From Ceratothoa steindachneri (lineage: Eukaryota; Arthropoda; Malacostraca; Isopoda; Cymothoidae), in assembly GCA_963969495.1 (NCBI GenBank), contig OZ018322.1, positions 161,004,048 to 161,068,047 on the forward strand: 64,000 bases of DNA, written 5' to 3'. Shown here in pieces: positions 11,540 through 23,759 of the stretch. Position numbers and translations under genes: made by a program. Numbering within the stretch: the stretch's first letter is position 1; every line of letters starts with the position of its first letter. Below the pieces are notes generated by a model. It made no database searches, was not told the DNA's origin, and saw only the letters and a program-made list of their open reading frames with translations.

Positions 11540-12300
11540 ATTTTTATCGAGTTCAAATAATACATCCATTATTTGTGGATTTTCATTCTGAATTTCCTCT
11601 TTTAAAAGAATTTAGGTACCTTGTAATTCCTGGGATTTGGGTGTATCTTGATCGTCTTAAATCTCCCTCACTTTTGATTTTAGGCCTCATAGATCTCCTT
11701 TTTGTGATCTAATTCATTTTGAATCTCGTTTATATAATTTCTTAATAGGATTCTCCATCTCTGAAATCTCCATCTTTATGAAATTGCAGTACATTTAATC
11801 ATCTCAGCTTATGATTTTCCTATTTAAGGACCTCGATTGTATTTGATCTGCGTCTTTTATCATCTAAATCCTTTTCCTTATTTGGTTTTTAGATCCCTAT
11901 CATCTTAGTTATATATTTTTTTAATTCGTTGTTTTGGACCTCCTTAGTTTTGATCTGTATCCTATTTAGGATATCCCTCTTTTGAATATTTAATTTTCTT
12001 GGATTCCCATTTTTTATAACCTTTGCTCTTTGTAATGTATAATTTCGGATATCTAGCGTTGGGAATCTACAGCGTTTGTCATCTCAAACTCTTAAGATCT
12101 TCTAACAAATTGATGTCTCTTTATTCTCTTTAATTTTGCCGTCCTTAACATTAAATATCCATGATTTTGGCTCTTCTTGATTTTGATCCCCTATTCCTTT
12201 GACCTCTCTCTTCTTAGATTTCAGTCATTTCGCAACCGTGTTCTTTTAATCTTTCTCCATTTAGATATCCATTTATGTGAATTTCATTTTTTTATCTTAG
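11540..12300 (+). repeat. Degenerate short-period satellite, block 3
   Basis: The satellite words resume directly after copy A: TTTTTGTGATC, TTTTGAATCTCG, TTCTCCATC, CTCCATCTTTATG, TTGATCTGCGTCTTTT, GGATATC. It fades out around 12250-12300. Confidence 0.6.
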
Positions 12301-13880
12301 CTTAAAATTACACTAGTGTTAAGCTTTTCATTTTGTACCCAGTTATTTTTCTCTGAAAACAGCCCATTTCTTGATAGAATATAGTTATAGATAGTAATAT
12401 CAAATAAAGAATAATATATGCGTCTTCTTTAATACGTCAAAGAGATTATGCCTTAAAACCGCTCGTTAGCATCATCGAAAATGATGTATTATATGATAAA
12501 TCCTGTTGGTACCTTTCGTTGCTACATAGCTGAATAAAAATTCATTTACTAATGGCGTAACTGATCACTTAAAAGAATAAAATATCAAACTATTTTCATT
12601 TATCATCCATTAATATTTCAATTGCCATATTTTCTCGACTAAATTATTTCTTTTCGTCTTTAATATTATCGAAGAAATTTATATATAAGTATAGCCAATA
12701 AGAATATTATAAGGATTAATTGTATGTAAATAATAATACCCATTATTTTGCAAAGTAATGATGTCTTCTTGAGTTACTTATCTATTAAGAATCTTTAAGC
12801 TTCAAACCGGTTTTCTACCATCATTGACATTCTCCTTGCTTGAAATCTTTTGAAAGATCAGCCCTTGCAATAAGGTACGCATGAAATTATTCTTTTAAAC
12901 TTTCGTTCTATATTAGAACTTATATCTAGATATTGTTCTAGATAGGTTTCGAAGCAAACCATAACCCTTATCAATATCACTTGGTCTGTCTTTCGCTATG
13001 TATTTATTCACACATTATCTCGCCATTTTATCATTTTCGCATCTTTATTTTGTTCTACATCTCTCTTTTGCTTGCTCACTCGACATCAAAAGACAATTGT
13101 TTTTCAATTAACTTTCCCTCAATCAAAACAAGAGCTCATCAAAACAGAGCAGTTTTGCACAACGTCATGTTAGGTAAAATGTCCTCAATTTCAAACAAGC
13201 CTAGATCCGAATATCCATAAATCATCACTCTTACATCAATTAGAAATTTTTGGAAAGTCCATTGCAAATAAATGAAAAGGATATTTGTTAAAGTATCTTC
13301 ATTCATGAACATTGTATTGTATTCTAAAGAGCAAAAATTAGAATATTTTAGCAATATTTTCCTCTATTTTAAAAAAAAAACATGACCAAAATTTATCCCT
13401 AATTCATTCCTTGAAAATAAAGCTTGTCAAGAATCTATTTTATTTCTAAATCACAAATCTGATCTAATTTCTAAGGCAAAATTGTATTCATAATTTGTTC
13501 TACCTACAGAAATCTTTCACTTAACTATCACACTTCCATACTTAAAAAATATGCACATTTTTAAATTTGTAATATAAATTACAATACTATGCCGAATTTT
13601 ATTGCTTTACCTTCATCTTGACTTAATCTATTTCTAGAAGAATAAGAAAATAATTTTAATTAGGTAAAAAAATACAATTCTTTAATCCCACTTATTACTA
13701 AATCTTCATCCTGATTTCATTTTTTCCTGCAAGAATGGAAAAAAACCATTTATTAGCTTCAGTAAGTATCCTAAAATTCAATCATATCAATTTTTGGTAA
13801 AAATTTACAAGTTGGATTAATCGATCGGATATTCGTACAACTTCATTTGAAATTAATGTTAAAGTTTATGTGGAAACCTA
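12301..13880. other. No recognised feature
   Basis: AT-rich sequence with short frames only (for example plus 12981-13220), none with domain resemblance. No tandem period and no RNA gene seen. Confidence 0.5.
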
Positions 13881-16719
13881 CGGCAGTAGGTTTTTCCGTT
13901 TCACCCTTTATAATAGACGAGGTGACCGCTATACTTAATTGTTAGTCCCTTCCTCCTACCATATTATTGAGGTCGGGCAAAAAGTTTTATTCTCTGAATT
14001 ATATTATATTCTTGCCCTAATTGGAAAAAGGGCAAAATTTAAGCATGTGGATACTAGAGTTCATCACTTCACAGAGCTCCACTCTAGCAACTAAGCCACT
14101 CTTCAAGAAGGATGGTAGAGAAAGGTTTAAGTATTCCAGTGGCTTAAGAGACAAATAAAGATCAAAAGCACTGGTTCCCTTCCCCAACTTTTCCAAGGAC
14201 AGGTACTATTGATTTATATTTTGTGTAATGGTTATTGTTAATTATTTGTATATTTCTTCAATTGCTTACGGTGAGCCGATATTTTCCCTCTATAAACTTT
14301 TAGAAAAGGGGATCCAACCCTTTCAGTCACTTACATAAAATTTAAGATGTTTTTTCCATTCGCTTATTCAGATGTACAACACATTCGAATAGTAATTATG
14401 AAGGGGAAGATTTCACATCGATGGGTTAGAGAAATCTTTCTTACCCTCTAAAAACATAAGGGTAAAAAAACAGGTTCAGGTGGAATTATTAAATATATTA
14501 TTTGCAAACAGTTAGAGTTATCAACGATTTGTCAACATACAGTATAACTGAAAGTTCTTTGTCAAGTGATATAATTGAAAATTGATCTTTCCGTTTAGAG
14601 AAAAAAAACACTGGAACAAAATAGCAAATATTTGGAAGAGGGTACACGGAAAACAGCCTATGATTCCGCTACATTTTCATACAAGCACCGAAAATACGGA
14701 ATTGTTTTTCCCTATCTCCTTATGTCGCATCAATATACACAAACATGCAAATATCAGAATCAACTTCAAGTCTCTGCGGTTTTTGTTTTTTTTGTCATCA
14801 TGTTTCCAACTGTTGAGAAATTTATAATTAAGTTAATGTATTTCCTGTACTAGTATTACAATATTTTAACTACACCTTTTTTTCTCTATTGGTTCTCTGA
14901 TTTCTTCTCAAAGGAATTATTTCAAAACAGTTCCATTGTCATTATAATTTACTAATTAATAAACTGCATCCGTTTTGAACTTACGAAGAGACACTAAAAA
15001 TAAAACCTTCGTCCATGAGAAATTTCAAAACTGACACGAAAAACAGAGATATATGAAATCTCGGGTAGCAGATATAATTATTTTTTTTAATTTTAGGAGC
15101 TCATCTGGGGCTCGTACCAGAAAAAAATTCCGCCAGCAGTCGTATGAACGTCATTTCTCAATTAAAAGATAAAATTTACTTGTAAGAGGGGATTCACTTT
15201 CAAAATGGGTGACAACCAATGATTATTGAGGTCTAAGCTGACAAAAGCTGCACCAAGGGAGAGTTTTTATGTATCATTGACATAACTCCTCCGGAGTTTT
15301 TTTAGTAGCATTGATACCATTCAAGTGAAATAGTTTTGAAGGCCGCTAATAGGACATTCACCATTTGGTGTGAAAGATGATTGGATGCTACTAATAATAG
15401 TCCCTTTAGTATTATACGATTTAGAAAGACAACAGATACGTACGTGTAGATTTATCTAATAAAGTAACTAAGCCCATTTCCAAAGCATGCCAAATCGATT
15501 CCTTGATATAAGGGCTGACCATGCTATAGTAACCAATGTGACTAATCCGTATCAGGTCGAAAGGAAAACCATCCAGTTGAGTCACCAATCACTACATACT
15601 ACAAAGAAAACGAGGCTGAATAGACAAGTAGGCCATGAGGGCTGCATTCGACAGCTTATCTCGATAGAATTGTACCCAATGTCAAATCTCCGCCTCGAGC
15701 AGAAAACAAGAAGTAACCCCTTTCCTTGCCTTATAATTGCACCTATTGCTCTTAACTCCCTCAAGTAGAAGCATCATCAGTTACTCTTCTGATTAAATTC
15801 TCTCAACTACTCATGAAGATTTCTATTTTGTTTCCAATAAATAAGAAGAACCGCACAGTTTATTTTTGACAAAATAGGGACATTTTTACAATATTTGAGG
15901 TTCATTACTGTTTAAGTTGAAAGAAAGACACCAATTTCATTCTTTCTGAGGTTCACCTATATTTATGTGACACAATGGATCAATTCCAATAATTTTGAGT
16001 ATCATTAAAGTAGTATTGTTTACCTTTAAATTAATATTTTCAATATTTCTTATTTTACGCCGTTTCTATTTTCACGAATGAACTAGTAATTTTTTCGTGT
16101 TTTTTACCAAAGATCAAGAAATTTTAATGTTTCGAGGTTGTGATGATAGGCAGGCTCTTTTATGGTCAGAAATACTGTAGCTACCTCTGAGCTCACTCGA
16201 AATCCCCATTAATTACCACCGATTTAGGTGTCACGTTTAATATATGGCTGGCCACGATACTCCCCACACAAAAGGAGTAGCCTGGGAATCCGTAATTCCT
16301 TCTAGATCTTACAAAACATAAGCCTTCCCCTTCCAAAGATATATTGCAAAGCGGTAGTCATAAAACCGCATGTGTTTGACCCTTCACAAGACCTCACAAT
16401 TTACTTGAATCTTTAAAAAAATTCGACTACTAAGCCAAACCCCATAAAAGTCAATATGCTATGTACAAAACGACAAAAGGAATTGGAAATTAACACTTTC
16501 AAAACCATGCCCCCCACCTAATAAGAAGAGAAATAATATGTAAAATGAAAAGATCAATTAAATTAATCCATAACACATGTAAAGAAACAACAAAATAGCT
16601 TCCTCCATTACCAAATGAGGAACAAACTCATAAAAATACATACATTACGAACCAAAGCAAAATCCTAATTTTTATCTTTGAAATATAAAAAAATCCCCCC
16701 CAACTCTAATTGGCACGAG
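13881..16719. other. Unassigned, possibly LTR-derived; includes PBS-like site at 15104-15120
   Basis: Positions 13880-14340 have a moderately structured, promoter/polyA-like composition (AATAAAG near 14154). At 15089-15107 a TTTTAGGAGCTCATCTG end is followed by GGGGCTCGTACCAG, which resembles a retroelement primer-binding site. A related 45-50 bp run lies in opposite orientation at 19267-19310. The plus frame 15487-15768 has no recognised domain. The part from 16719 downward on the minus strand follows directly from the gypsy RNase H (ANALTRAN, then stop) and is probably gypsy 3' sequence. Confidence 0.3.
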
Positions 16720-16723
16720 TTAA

Positions 16724-18813
16724 CCCATTAGAGCCGAAAGTATAATTTTTAAAGTATTGTGAAATAGGTTTGTAATTAGGTTGATAATGACACAAATATG
16801 CTTCATATGAAGTTTTATTAAGAGGTCTTTATTCACAAAGGAATTATGGCCAAGGTCTTTAAAGACCCCTTCGTCAGTTGGACACAATAATATCGAGTAA
16901 AAATATTTTAATGAACTCAGTGAAAACAGTATTTATTCTTTATATATGCAATATATAAATAATGAATTCATTGATGAATTTTTAGTGTTTGAAATAAACA
17001 AAGTTAACAAAAAATATTCAATTATTCCTCCCAAATAAAATTAAACTTGAAAATGTAAACAAAAAAATAATTGCTTCTGAAGAAAAAGTTTATAACATAT
17101 GGTATTCTTTTAAACATTTTGGATGTAAACCAATATTGCACTTCTCACAAACAAAATTGGCCTTCACACGGCATAACATACTCGTTCTTCTCTTTTCAAT
17201 ATAAACAATACAATGATCTTTTCCATCGTATCTTGCATTGTTTCGCAGATTTTGCGAGATTCTTTGCCTTTCAAAGGTGGTGTTCCATAAAATTTCATAT
17301 ATGTGATGCAAAGGTTATTTATGAAATCGAGAAGGGAAATTTTCTTTTCTGCTTCTTGCATGAGGCAGTGGGCGTGGTTGACAGTGATTGATAACAGGTA
17401 ACTGAATATGGGCCACCACCATTTTCTTTGGCGCATTCTTATTCTATAGTTCCGATATTTTTTTGTCCATCATGTCAACATACCTCATGTGCTTATTGTT
17501 TAATTTGCATAAGTATGTTTGAACTCGTTGCAAATTCCATTGTTCCTCTTGCCTATTTTTCCATTTCATTCTTCGATTTCTCTGTTCGATTTTCTCGGCA
17601 GGTGCCGATTTCACATATGCATCTCCGTGACAAGTGCTGAAGAAGGGGAATACAAGTTAAGTAATTGCCCAAAAAGATTTTGAAACCTTCATTGCTAAGA
17701 ATATTTGTAGTGTCAATCAGCCTTAGAACTACCTTCCCTCCTAATCCAAACTGATTGTGTTCGACAAAGCCATCAGGAGTTTTACCTGTTTTAAATTCAA
17801 AAGCATGCATATATCCTTTTCTTAGACACAAAGCCCAAAGTTTGAATCCAAAACTTATGGGTTTTCCACGAATGAACAATTTGCAGTGGTGCCTACCAAA
17901 ATAAGGTATCATACTTTCATCAATAGCCACGTGTTCTTGAAGTTCTCTATACAGCAAGAATTTTTCTTGAAGATGTTCAAACAATGGAAGAAGTTTCTCC
18001 CTTGAGTCTTTATCTGTAATCTTTGTATTATCAGTAAGATGAAAGTTGTGCAATATTGCTAGAAACCTATCACAACGGATGTTTTTATTTGGTTGGGGAG
18101 AAATATCAGATAGTAAAAGGCTATCCCCAAAATCATAAAGTTCATTTTGTTCCAAATTCAAATTGACATTCTTTTGTTGCACAAACCTATTCGATTCTTC
18201 AATTATAAGCTTACATAAAGTATCATCGAAAAAGTTTTCAAAATAATCGCCAGGTTCTTTACATTCAACTAAATTGTCTATTTCTTCCATACGTCCCTTT
18301 GTGTGTCCATTCAGTGTTAACAGTGAATGTGGCATTTTCTTTTGACCAAATACGTCTTTTCTTTACACTCTTACCTTCTTGCGATTTCACCTCTTCTATA
18401 CATTTTGTAACAAGATGATTACCTCCATCTCCTGTTGTAACCTGACAACCAGCATTCATTATATCTCTTCCTAGATGTTGCATTTTACTCAGTCTTTCAT
18501 CATCAGACTTTTCGCTGTCATCATCAGAAACAAAGTCTTCTTCCGGAAAAATCCTTAGGACAAGCGTGCTTGCTCTTCATTTTAATAAGATTCAAGAAGT
18601 AAAACGGCTTCATTCACTGTCAATCTGAAAAAAACAATATATATATATATAAATTGAGTTGCTAATTATAGATTTTTATAAAAATATAAAATATTGAAAG
18701 AATATTTACCAAAGAGTGTTTTAATATTGAAAAAGTAAAATTCTAAAAATAAAACAATAAAATATAGTACTTATAAACCACAAGTCTTTAATGACCCGGT
18801 AGTCACTAATGGG
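16724..18813 (-). mobile_element. piggyBac-superfamily element with TTAA target duplication
   Basis: Terminal CCCATTAG (16724-16731) is inverted as CTAATGGG (18806-18813). Both ends are flanked by TTAA (16720-16723, 18814-18817), the hallmark of piggyBac. Related sub-terminal words GTCTTTAAAGACCCC (near 16857) and GTCTTTAATGACCCG (near 18784) occur at both ends. Length is 2090 bp. If one TTAA and the element are removed, the minus-strand gypsy RNase H frame reads on through ANALTRAN, so the insertion site is exact. Confidence 0.9.
17090..18540 (-). pseudogene. piggyBac transposase (DDE_Tnp_1_7), inactive
   Basis: The minus-strand protein, about 480 residues across frames, shows an acidic N-terminus, then GDYFENFFDD, NKNIRCDRFLAILHNFHLTD and the first catalytic Asp in HVAIDESMIPYFGRH (codon 17919-17921). 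KPISFGFKLWALC, GLGGKVVLRLI and GTCRENRTEK follow. The second catalytic Asp of the usual FDNFFTS motif is Gly here (FLGNYLTC, codon 17667-17669). The third region is HMRYVDMMDKK near 17480, then the Trp-rich RKWWWPIFSYLL and a C-terminal Cys-rich domain (FVCEKCNIGLHPKC near 17130). Frameshifts lie near 18290, 17550 and 17430-17170. The family is certain; activity is excluded by the lost Asp and frameshifts. Confidence 0.9.
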
Positions 18814-19141
18814 TTAAGGCATTAGCCATAACTTTCCCTTTACATCTTTTATTTTGTAACATTATATAATAAGGTTGCACTGCCAGTGGCCATCGCAGTA
18901 ACCAGTTGTTCCTCGCTTTTAAAATACTCAAATAGGCCAGCGGATTAGGGTTACCTAGCATTATAAACCTATGAGCCCCATGAAACCGATATATTTTAAA
19001 TTTCTCCAGCGCAAACATTAGGGCCAAAAGTTTGTTCAAAGATCGTAGAATAGTATCATAGCAAGCCATAAAGTTCCTGGAAGCAACGGGAACGTGGTGA
19101 CGAACTCGCTTATCATTCTGTTGAAAAAAACTTCCAACCAT
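18806..19141 (-). pseudogene. Ty3/gypsy-like RNase H domain
   Basis: The minus-strand frame gives the typical gypsy RNase H order: FFQQNDKRVRHHVPVASR, then LLALMFALEKFKIYRF, LAYLSILKARNNWLLRWPLA and a terminal KGKVMANAL. The piggyBac element sits exactly in the last motif, and the frame continues on its far side as LTRAN before a stop. It is a remnant: the Asp and Glu residues expected in the active site are partly replaced (for example IMLGNPNPLAYL in place of a TDHKPL motif). Confidence 0.75.
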
Positions 19142-19384
19142 GAATGGGAAGAATCCGTTTGATACCAGACCACCTATTTGAAAAGAGACAGATTCTTGTC
19201 ATTTCCACAAGTAATTCGTTCCTTTGCCTGACAAAATTGTAGCGACTTATCCTCAAGGGCAATCATCAGATGAGCTCCTAAAATTTACAAAAAAAATCAT
19301 CTAATTGTAGCCGGAATGCATACTAGTATGAAATATTTAGCGCGCTAACACCACTTTTACGTGTCTCATTGGCTCACATATACT

Positions 19385-19680
19385 AAACCTGATATATTAA
19401 TTCCCTATAATAAAAGGGACCAATAGGCCAAATCTGTCCATTAAAATGGAAGAAAAAGGTTCACTGTCAATAAAAATGGGTTTAAGAGGAGCCTTTTTTT
19501 TTCATCTCTCGCCTATCGACTACCAAGCCTGTGTGAAATGTCCTGATGTAACTTTAATGTCCCTATTCAGACCCAGCCAAAAGAATTAACTTAAAATCCT
19601 CTGATAGGTCTTAAAACACTGAAGTGACATCTAGTCCGTCATAGGCATCCGAGGTGCATAAACCTCGTCAAAAGGATCCA
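19385..19680 (-). pseudogene. Gypsy-like integrase N-terminal part, fragment
   Basis: The minus strand reads TYQRILS-FFWLGLNRDIKV, then after a decayed zinc-binding segment KAPLKPIFIDSEPFSSILMD, then RFGLLVPFIIGN. This matches the integrase zinc-finger-to-core transition, where the Asp in ILMD corresponds to the first catalytic residue. On this strand it lies before the RNase H at 19141, the reverse of normal gypsy order, so it is either rearranged or from a second copy. Stops interrupt it. Confidence 0.55.
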
Positions 19681-20198
19681 CCCACTTAGAGAATTCTTAC
19701 GTCAATTTGGTCTTCACTCATGGACCTAAAACACCTACGGAGAGTTTCCTTCTTAGCTTGTTATTAGTTTAAATGATCCTTCTTTCTTCCTTAGGCTCAA
19801 TGGACAGCTCTCCTAGCCTTTATAAATTCAATTTGCCCTTTATCCTTGAATTGAGACTTCTTTCCGCATTAAGCTTTCCATCAGTCGGTGCCTCACTCTT
19901 ATTCGGAGCATCACTTTTTCATTCACTCGGAGCTACCTCCACCTAATCCTTTTCTTGAATACAACCCGGTCTACTCCTTAGTCTAAGTGCGTGCGCTACC
20001 CTCCTCCTCTTTATCTCAGATCCCTGCTACGCTTTGACCTCTACTTCATAGAACACGTGACCACAAAGGCTAAAAATAAAGTTGGGTACTGACCTCTAAG
20101 TCCTCCGTCCGAGTAGTCTTTAAGGGAACACTCACTACTTCCACCTTTGACACTACATGACTGCCAGCTTCATCATTGCCTACTCTCAGACTGTGTCT

Positions 20199-20408
20199 TT
20201 ACTCAAGCTCATACAAATGAGTTGAAAGGCGAACCCCAGAGATAGGGCTAACAAATGTATTGTATTCACCCCGTTTACACCATGTATCAGTCACGGCCCC
20301 GTATACGATTCCTCTGGTACCGCAAACGACCTTCTGTCTACAATACGCAATGAAGCAGTTGTGGCCTTTAGGGGCTTCATGAGACCAAGAAACTCTCATT
20401 CCCTGCAT
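20199..20408 (-). pseudogene. Possible gypsy aspartic protease remnant
   Basis: The minus frame has CFIAYCRQKVVCGTRG, a VTDTW segment where a retroelement protease would have DTGA, then TFVSP and a terminal HLYELE. Similarity is weak and rests on position between gag-like (20870-21055) and RNase H (19141) remains. Confidence 0.3.
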
Positions 20409-20869
20409 GTCAACTTCCCTTCGTCAATGAAGCTTTGCATGGCCTCGCTTCTCCATTTTTTCCTGAAAGCTTCTGTCTGTGTTAAGGACGCTTTCCGGCT
20501 ACTTCTTCCTGACTTTCACTTTTACTCTACTCTTATTCATCTCTTCTTCTATCCTACTCTTATTTATCTCTTCTTCTCCTCTTCCAGTTGAACCGCGGGC
20601 AACCACTCCTACGCTGCTCAATCCCTTGGCAATGCCAGCATACGAAACTGATGCTTCTATTGTCGACCTCACTATTCTTGTTCGTTAGTTCCTTCATATC
20701 CCAATCCTCCCCTTTGCAAAATTTCCCCCATCTCGAGTCATAATGTTCTGGCTTTTAGTAATTTATCTTGGAACCTGATATTTTTAAAATCATTATTTCT
20801 ATAATTCTGACAACTTTTTTTTCTATTATTAAATATTAATCGGCCAGCTTAGCTCCCTTTATTGGATCT

Positions 20870-21055
20870 TCAATGCCGTTTTTCTAGATAGTTGCACAAA
20901 TCGGGAGGAAACTTCGTTTTAAATGATTCGAGTAATAATAATTTCTTTATTTCTCCACCGCTAAGTGCACATACCTCTTTCATCCATGAATCAGGGTTCC
21001 GCTCCAGGCGTAAGATGATCTCTACGCACGACTCATTTTCATATTTTTGCCCCAA
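20870..21055 (-). pseudogene. Possible gypsy gag remnant
   Basis: The minus frame has IILRLERNPDSWMKEVCALS followed by LLLLESFKTKFPPDLCNYL. The FKTKFPPDL-NYL end resembles gag capsid C-terminal text of arthropod LTR elements. It is the 5'-most piece of the minus-strand gypsy debris. Low certainty. Confidence 0.3.
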
Positions 21056-23759
21056 ACTAAATACGTTTTCCTAGGTGTCCGTGTTCCCCTAATATTGAGT
21101 CAAAACGACTTTTTTCACCACTTTATTACCCATTAAGGAGTCTTTTATCACTAGCTAGACCGCATCGCTTTTTCTTCCTCTTTGTAATAATTAATAAACC
21201 CAACTTTTTTCCACGGTTGTGCAAAAAAAGTTACCTTAAAAAAATAGACAAAAGAATCCCCAAACATATATAAACTATAAAATCGCCACCCGATTTATTT
21301 AAAGGGTAAATGTAACAATATGGGGGCCTCCTAGGGATACCGCCCATTCCTGTCCCATTAAATCTAAGGGAATCCCTCCTCTTTAAAATATGATTGTGCA
21401 GCCGGTTGAAGCATAAAGAAGAAGAGGAGAGTATTAATACAAGCTACAAGATATAATTTGCCTTTACAATTATCCCATAACTTTGACAAAATAGCTTATA
21501 TATATGAAATTTAAATGCTGATTGTACTTACCAAAATGAGGAAAACAAACAAAAGTTATCACCTGTCTTATCACCTTGCCAATACCACACAGTTTTATTC
21601 ACCAAGAGACACTCTCGGTGGAGATGTTAAGCCAAGTCACTTTTCCCTGTAAGCACCTAATAAGAAACCCCTGCTTTACCCTAACATTTTTCTCCTTAAT
21701 CCGACCCCTCATACTGCTTGCTTCCTAAGAGCACATCTCTTTTCTCGACTGCGTCCAAACTCTCTATCTTGCCTAATTCTTTCTACATAATTTGCTTTTC
21801 AGCGATGCGTAGATAACCTTACCCTCATGAGCCCCCTTCTACCAAACGTTTATTGCATGGTGATGGTCATAAAATCATTTGTTCTAGACTGTTGACAGAA
21901 AAGTTGATCCGAGTTTATATTTTATGTCAGATTAGAAGTTCTAGAATTTTGCAGGTTCAGGAATTCATGTATCACCAATCAACTAGTAATTCCAACACGA
22001 TTTTTTTCAACAAATTATTATCAATTTCCATGTTTTGAGGTTCATCTGAGTTTATCTTCCACCCCCAAATTAGAAGATTCAATATTTTTCCGGGACAACA
22101 CTTTGTATTTATTCAAAGAACTAGAAATTTCAACGTGTTTTCTGTGCATAAAAGAAAGAAAATTTCATGATGTAGTTATATCAGTTTATTTTTTGCATGT
22201 CCATATTAGTTTGTATTATACAAAAAGAAGCATTTCTAAAGCTTGTTGTTTTAAGCAAATGCTACTCGTAAGTAATTCTGAAATGTTAACGACGAGAGCC
22301 TCTCACCAGAAGGATTTGAAGAGAAGTTGGCTGGGCAATTGGCAAAGGAGATGGGAGCACTTTGTTCCTTCGGTACAAAAACAAAGCGTAAGCCTCCTTA
22401 TTCTTCCTAATCTTCACAATATACCTAATTTGGGATGTTCCCTTCCTCAGTAAATTCAAAAGGTGGAGCGATATCTTAAAATGGAACGAGATAAAGACAT
22501 TCGCAACAGAATCCAAGGCTAATTAATAAATGGAATTATTATATATGAGTGTTCGAAGTGAAATTACTTTCCATTAAAGGTTTTTTGTTCATTTTGGTTG
22601 CTTCTATGACACACGCTAACACGCTGCTCTAATTCTTACATACTCACCACTATTTATTTGCAACCTTTAATAACTATCTTTACCAAACCAACTAATGAGA
22701 TTCAAATTAATTAGGACTATCAAGTTAAACAATTCCTCTATAGGTACATGGTGTTGGTACTCCTACTTTCTGAACATAGTTGCTCTAAACCAACAATTAA
22801 AGTTTTCCTTAAAATTTAGCTCCAAACATGCAATCGATTCCTAAAATAGACATTTCTATCTCGTCGTTTCCTAGCCATTTTCTAGGTCTTGTTTTAGCGG
22901 AATATTAATATAAAATCACAAATACACATATGGATCTCTCTGTCTTTCATATTACAGCATTCAGAGTTGAATCATATATTTTGAATGATGGTGTTGGAGA
23001 GGTGAAACAAATGTGAAAGCAAATTGTGATGTGGGACGTGTAAAGTCGAAAAAATTAACCAAAATTTAAACGGACCTAAACCAAATCGACAAATGGTTAC
23101 ATGGTTAAATAAGCCACAATTGCATTTGTAGATATGTTATTTGCGAAAAATAAACAGCCATATATGCGAAAATGATTTGCAAAGGAGTTCGACATGAATA
23201 AGAATAATGAGGAAAAAGTGTTGTCTTATGGATAGTAGACTACTTTGTAAAATATGAGAAAACTCCCGAGATTATTTATTTAGGTCGAATTTGCTTTATG
23301 ATTAAGACTAAATATTTGTATTTATATGCTGTTTTACTGAATCATGCTATTAATTAAGGAAAAATTATAATTTTTGAATCATGTAAAGACCATCCTCTTA
23401 AAAATGACCAGATTAAAGTAAACAGTCACAGAAAGGTAATAGATAAAAGAATCATTTTTTACGCTGCAGATTTATTTCACAAAAGAATAGGATAGAGCAT
23501 ATTTTCTAATTTAATTAAATTAAAATAAACAAAGCATGGGAAAAGATCTTAATAAAAAAGCTATTGGTAATCAATTGTTTTACAAATGAAACGAAAGACG
23601 ATGGAAATATTGCTTCTCTTTTGGAAGAAGTTAAGCCACATCAAGTGCGGTTAGTCTCAGGATGGAGTTTAAACTTCGCGCCGATTTCACGCTAGATGGC
23701 AAACGCTGTCGCGACAAGTAGTTTGGATCCCACGCCAAACAGAAGTTCCCTACTGAGAG
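21056..23759. other. No firm feature; LTR-like sequence near 21230-21420
   Basis: On the minus strand, 21420-21230 has a polyadenylation-like AATAAATC context and sits upstream of the gag-like remnant, so it may be a gypsy LTR. The remaining 21430-23759 is AT-rich with short unsupported frames (for example plus 22103-22453) and no recognised element. Confidence 0.4.

Noticed and set aside
15487..15768. Plus-strand 93-residue frame, considered as gypsy protease or RT
   Set aside because: No motif could be matched on either strand with confidence.
17071..17391. Plus-strand 106-residue frame
   Set aside because: Antisense of the piggyBac transposase C-terminus, which has clear family motifs on the minus strand.
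22103..22516. Overlapping plus (116 aa) and minus (76 aa) frames
   Set aside because: No recognisable motif, no codon bias and no neighbouring gene context.
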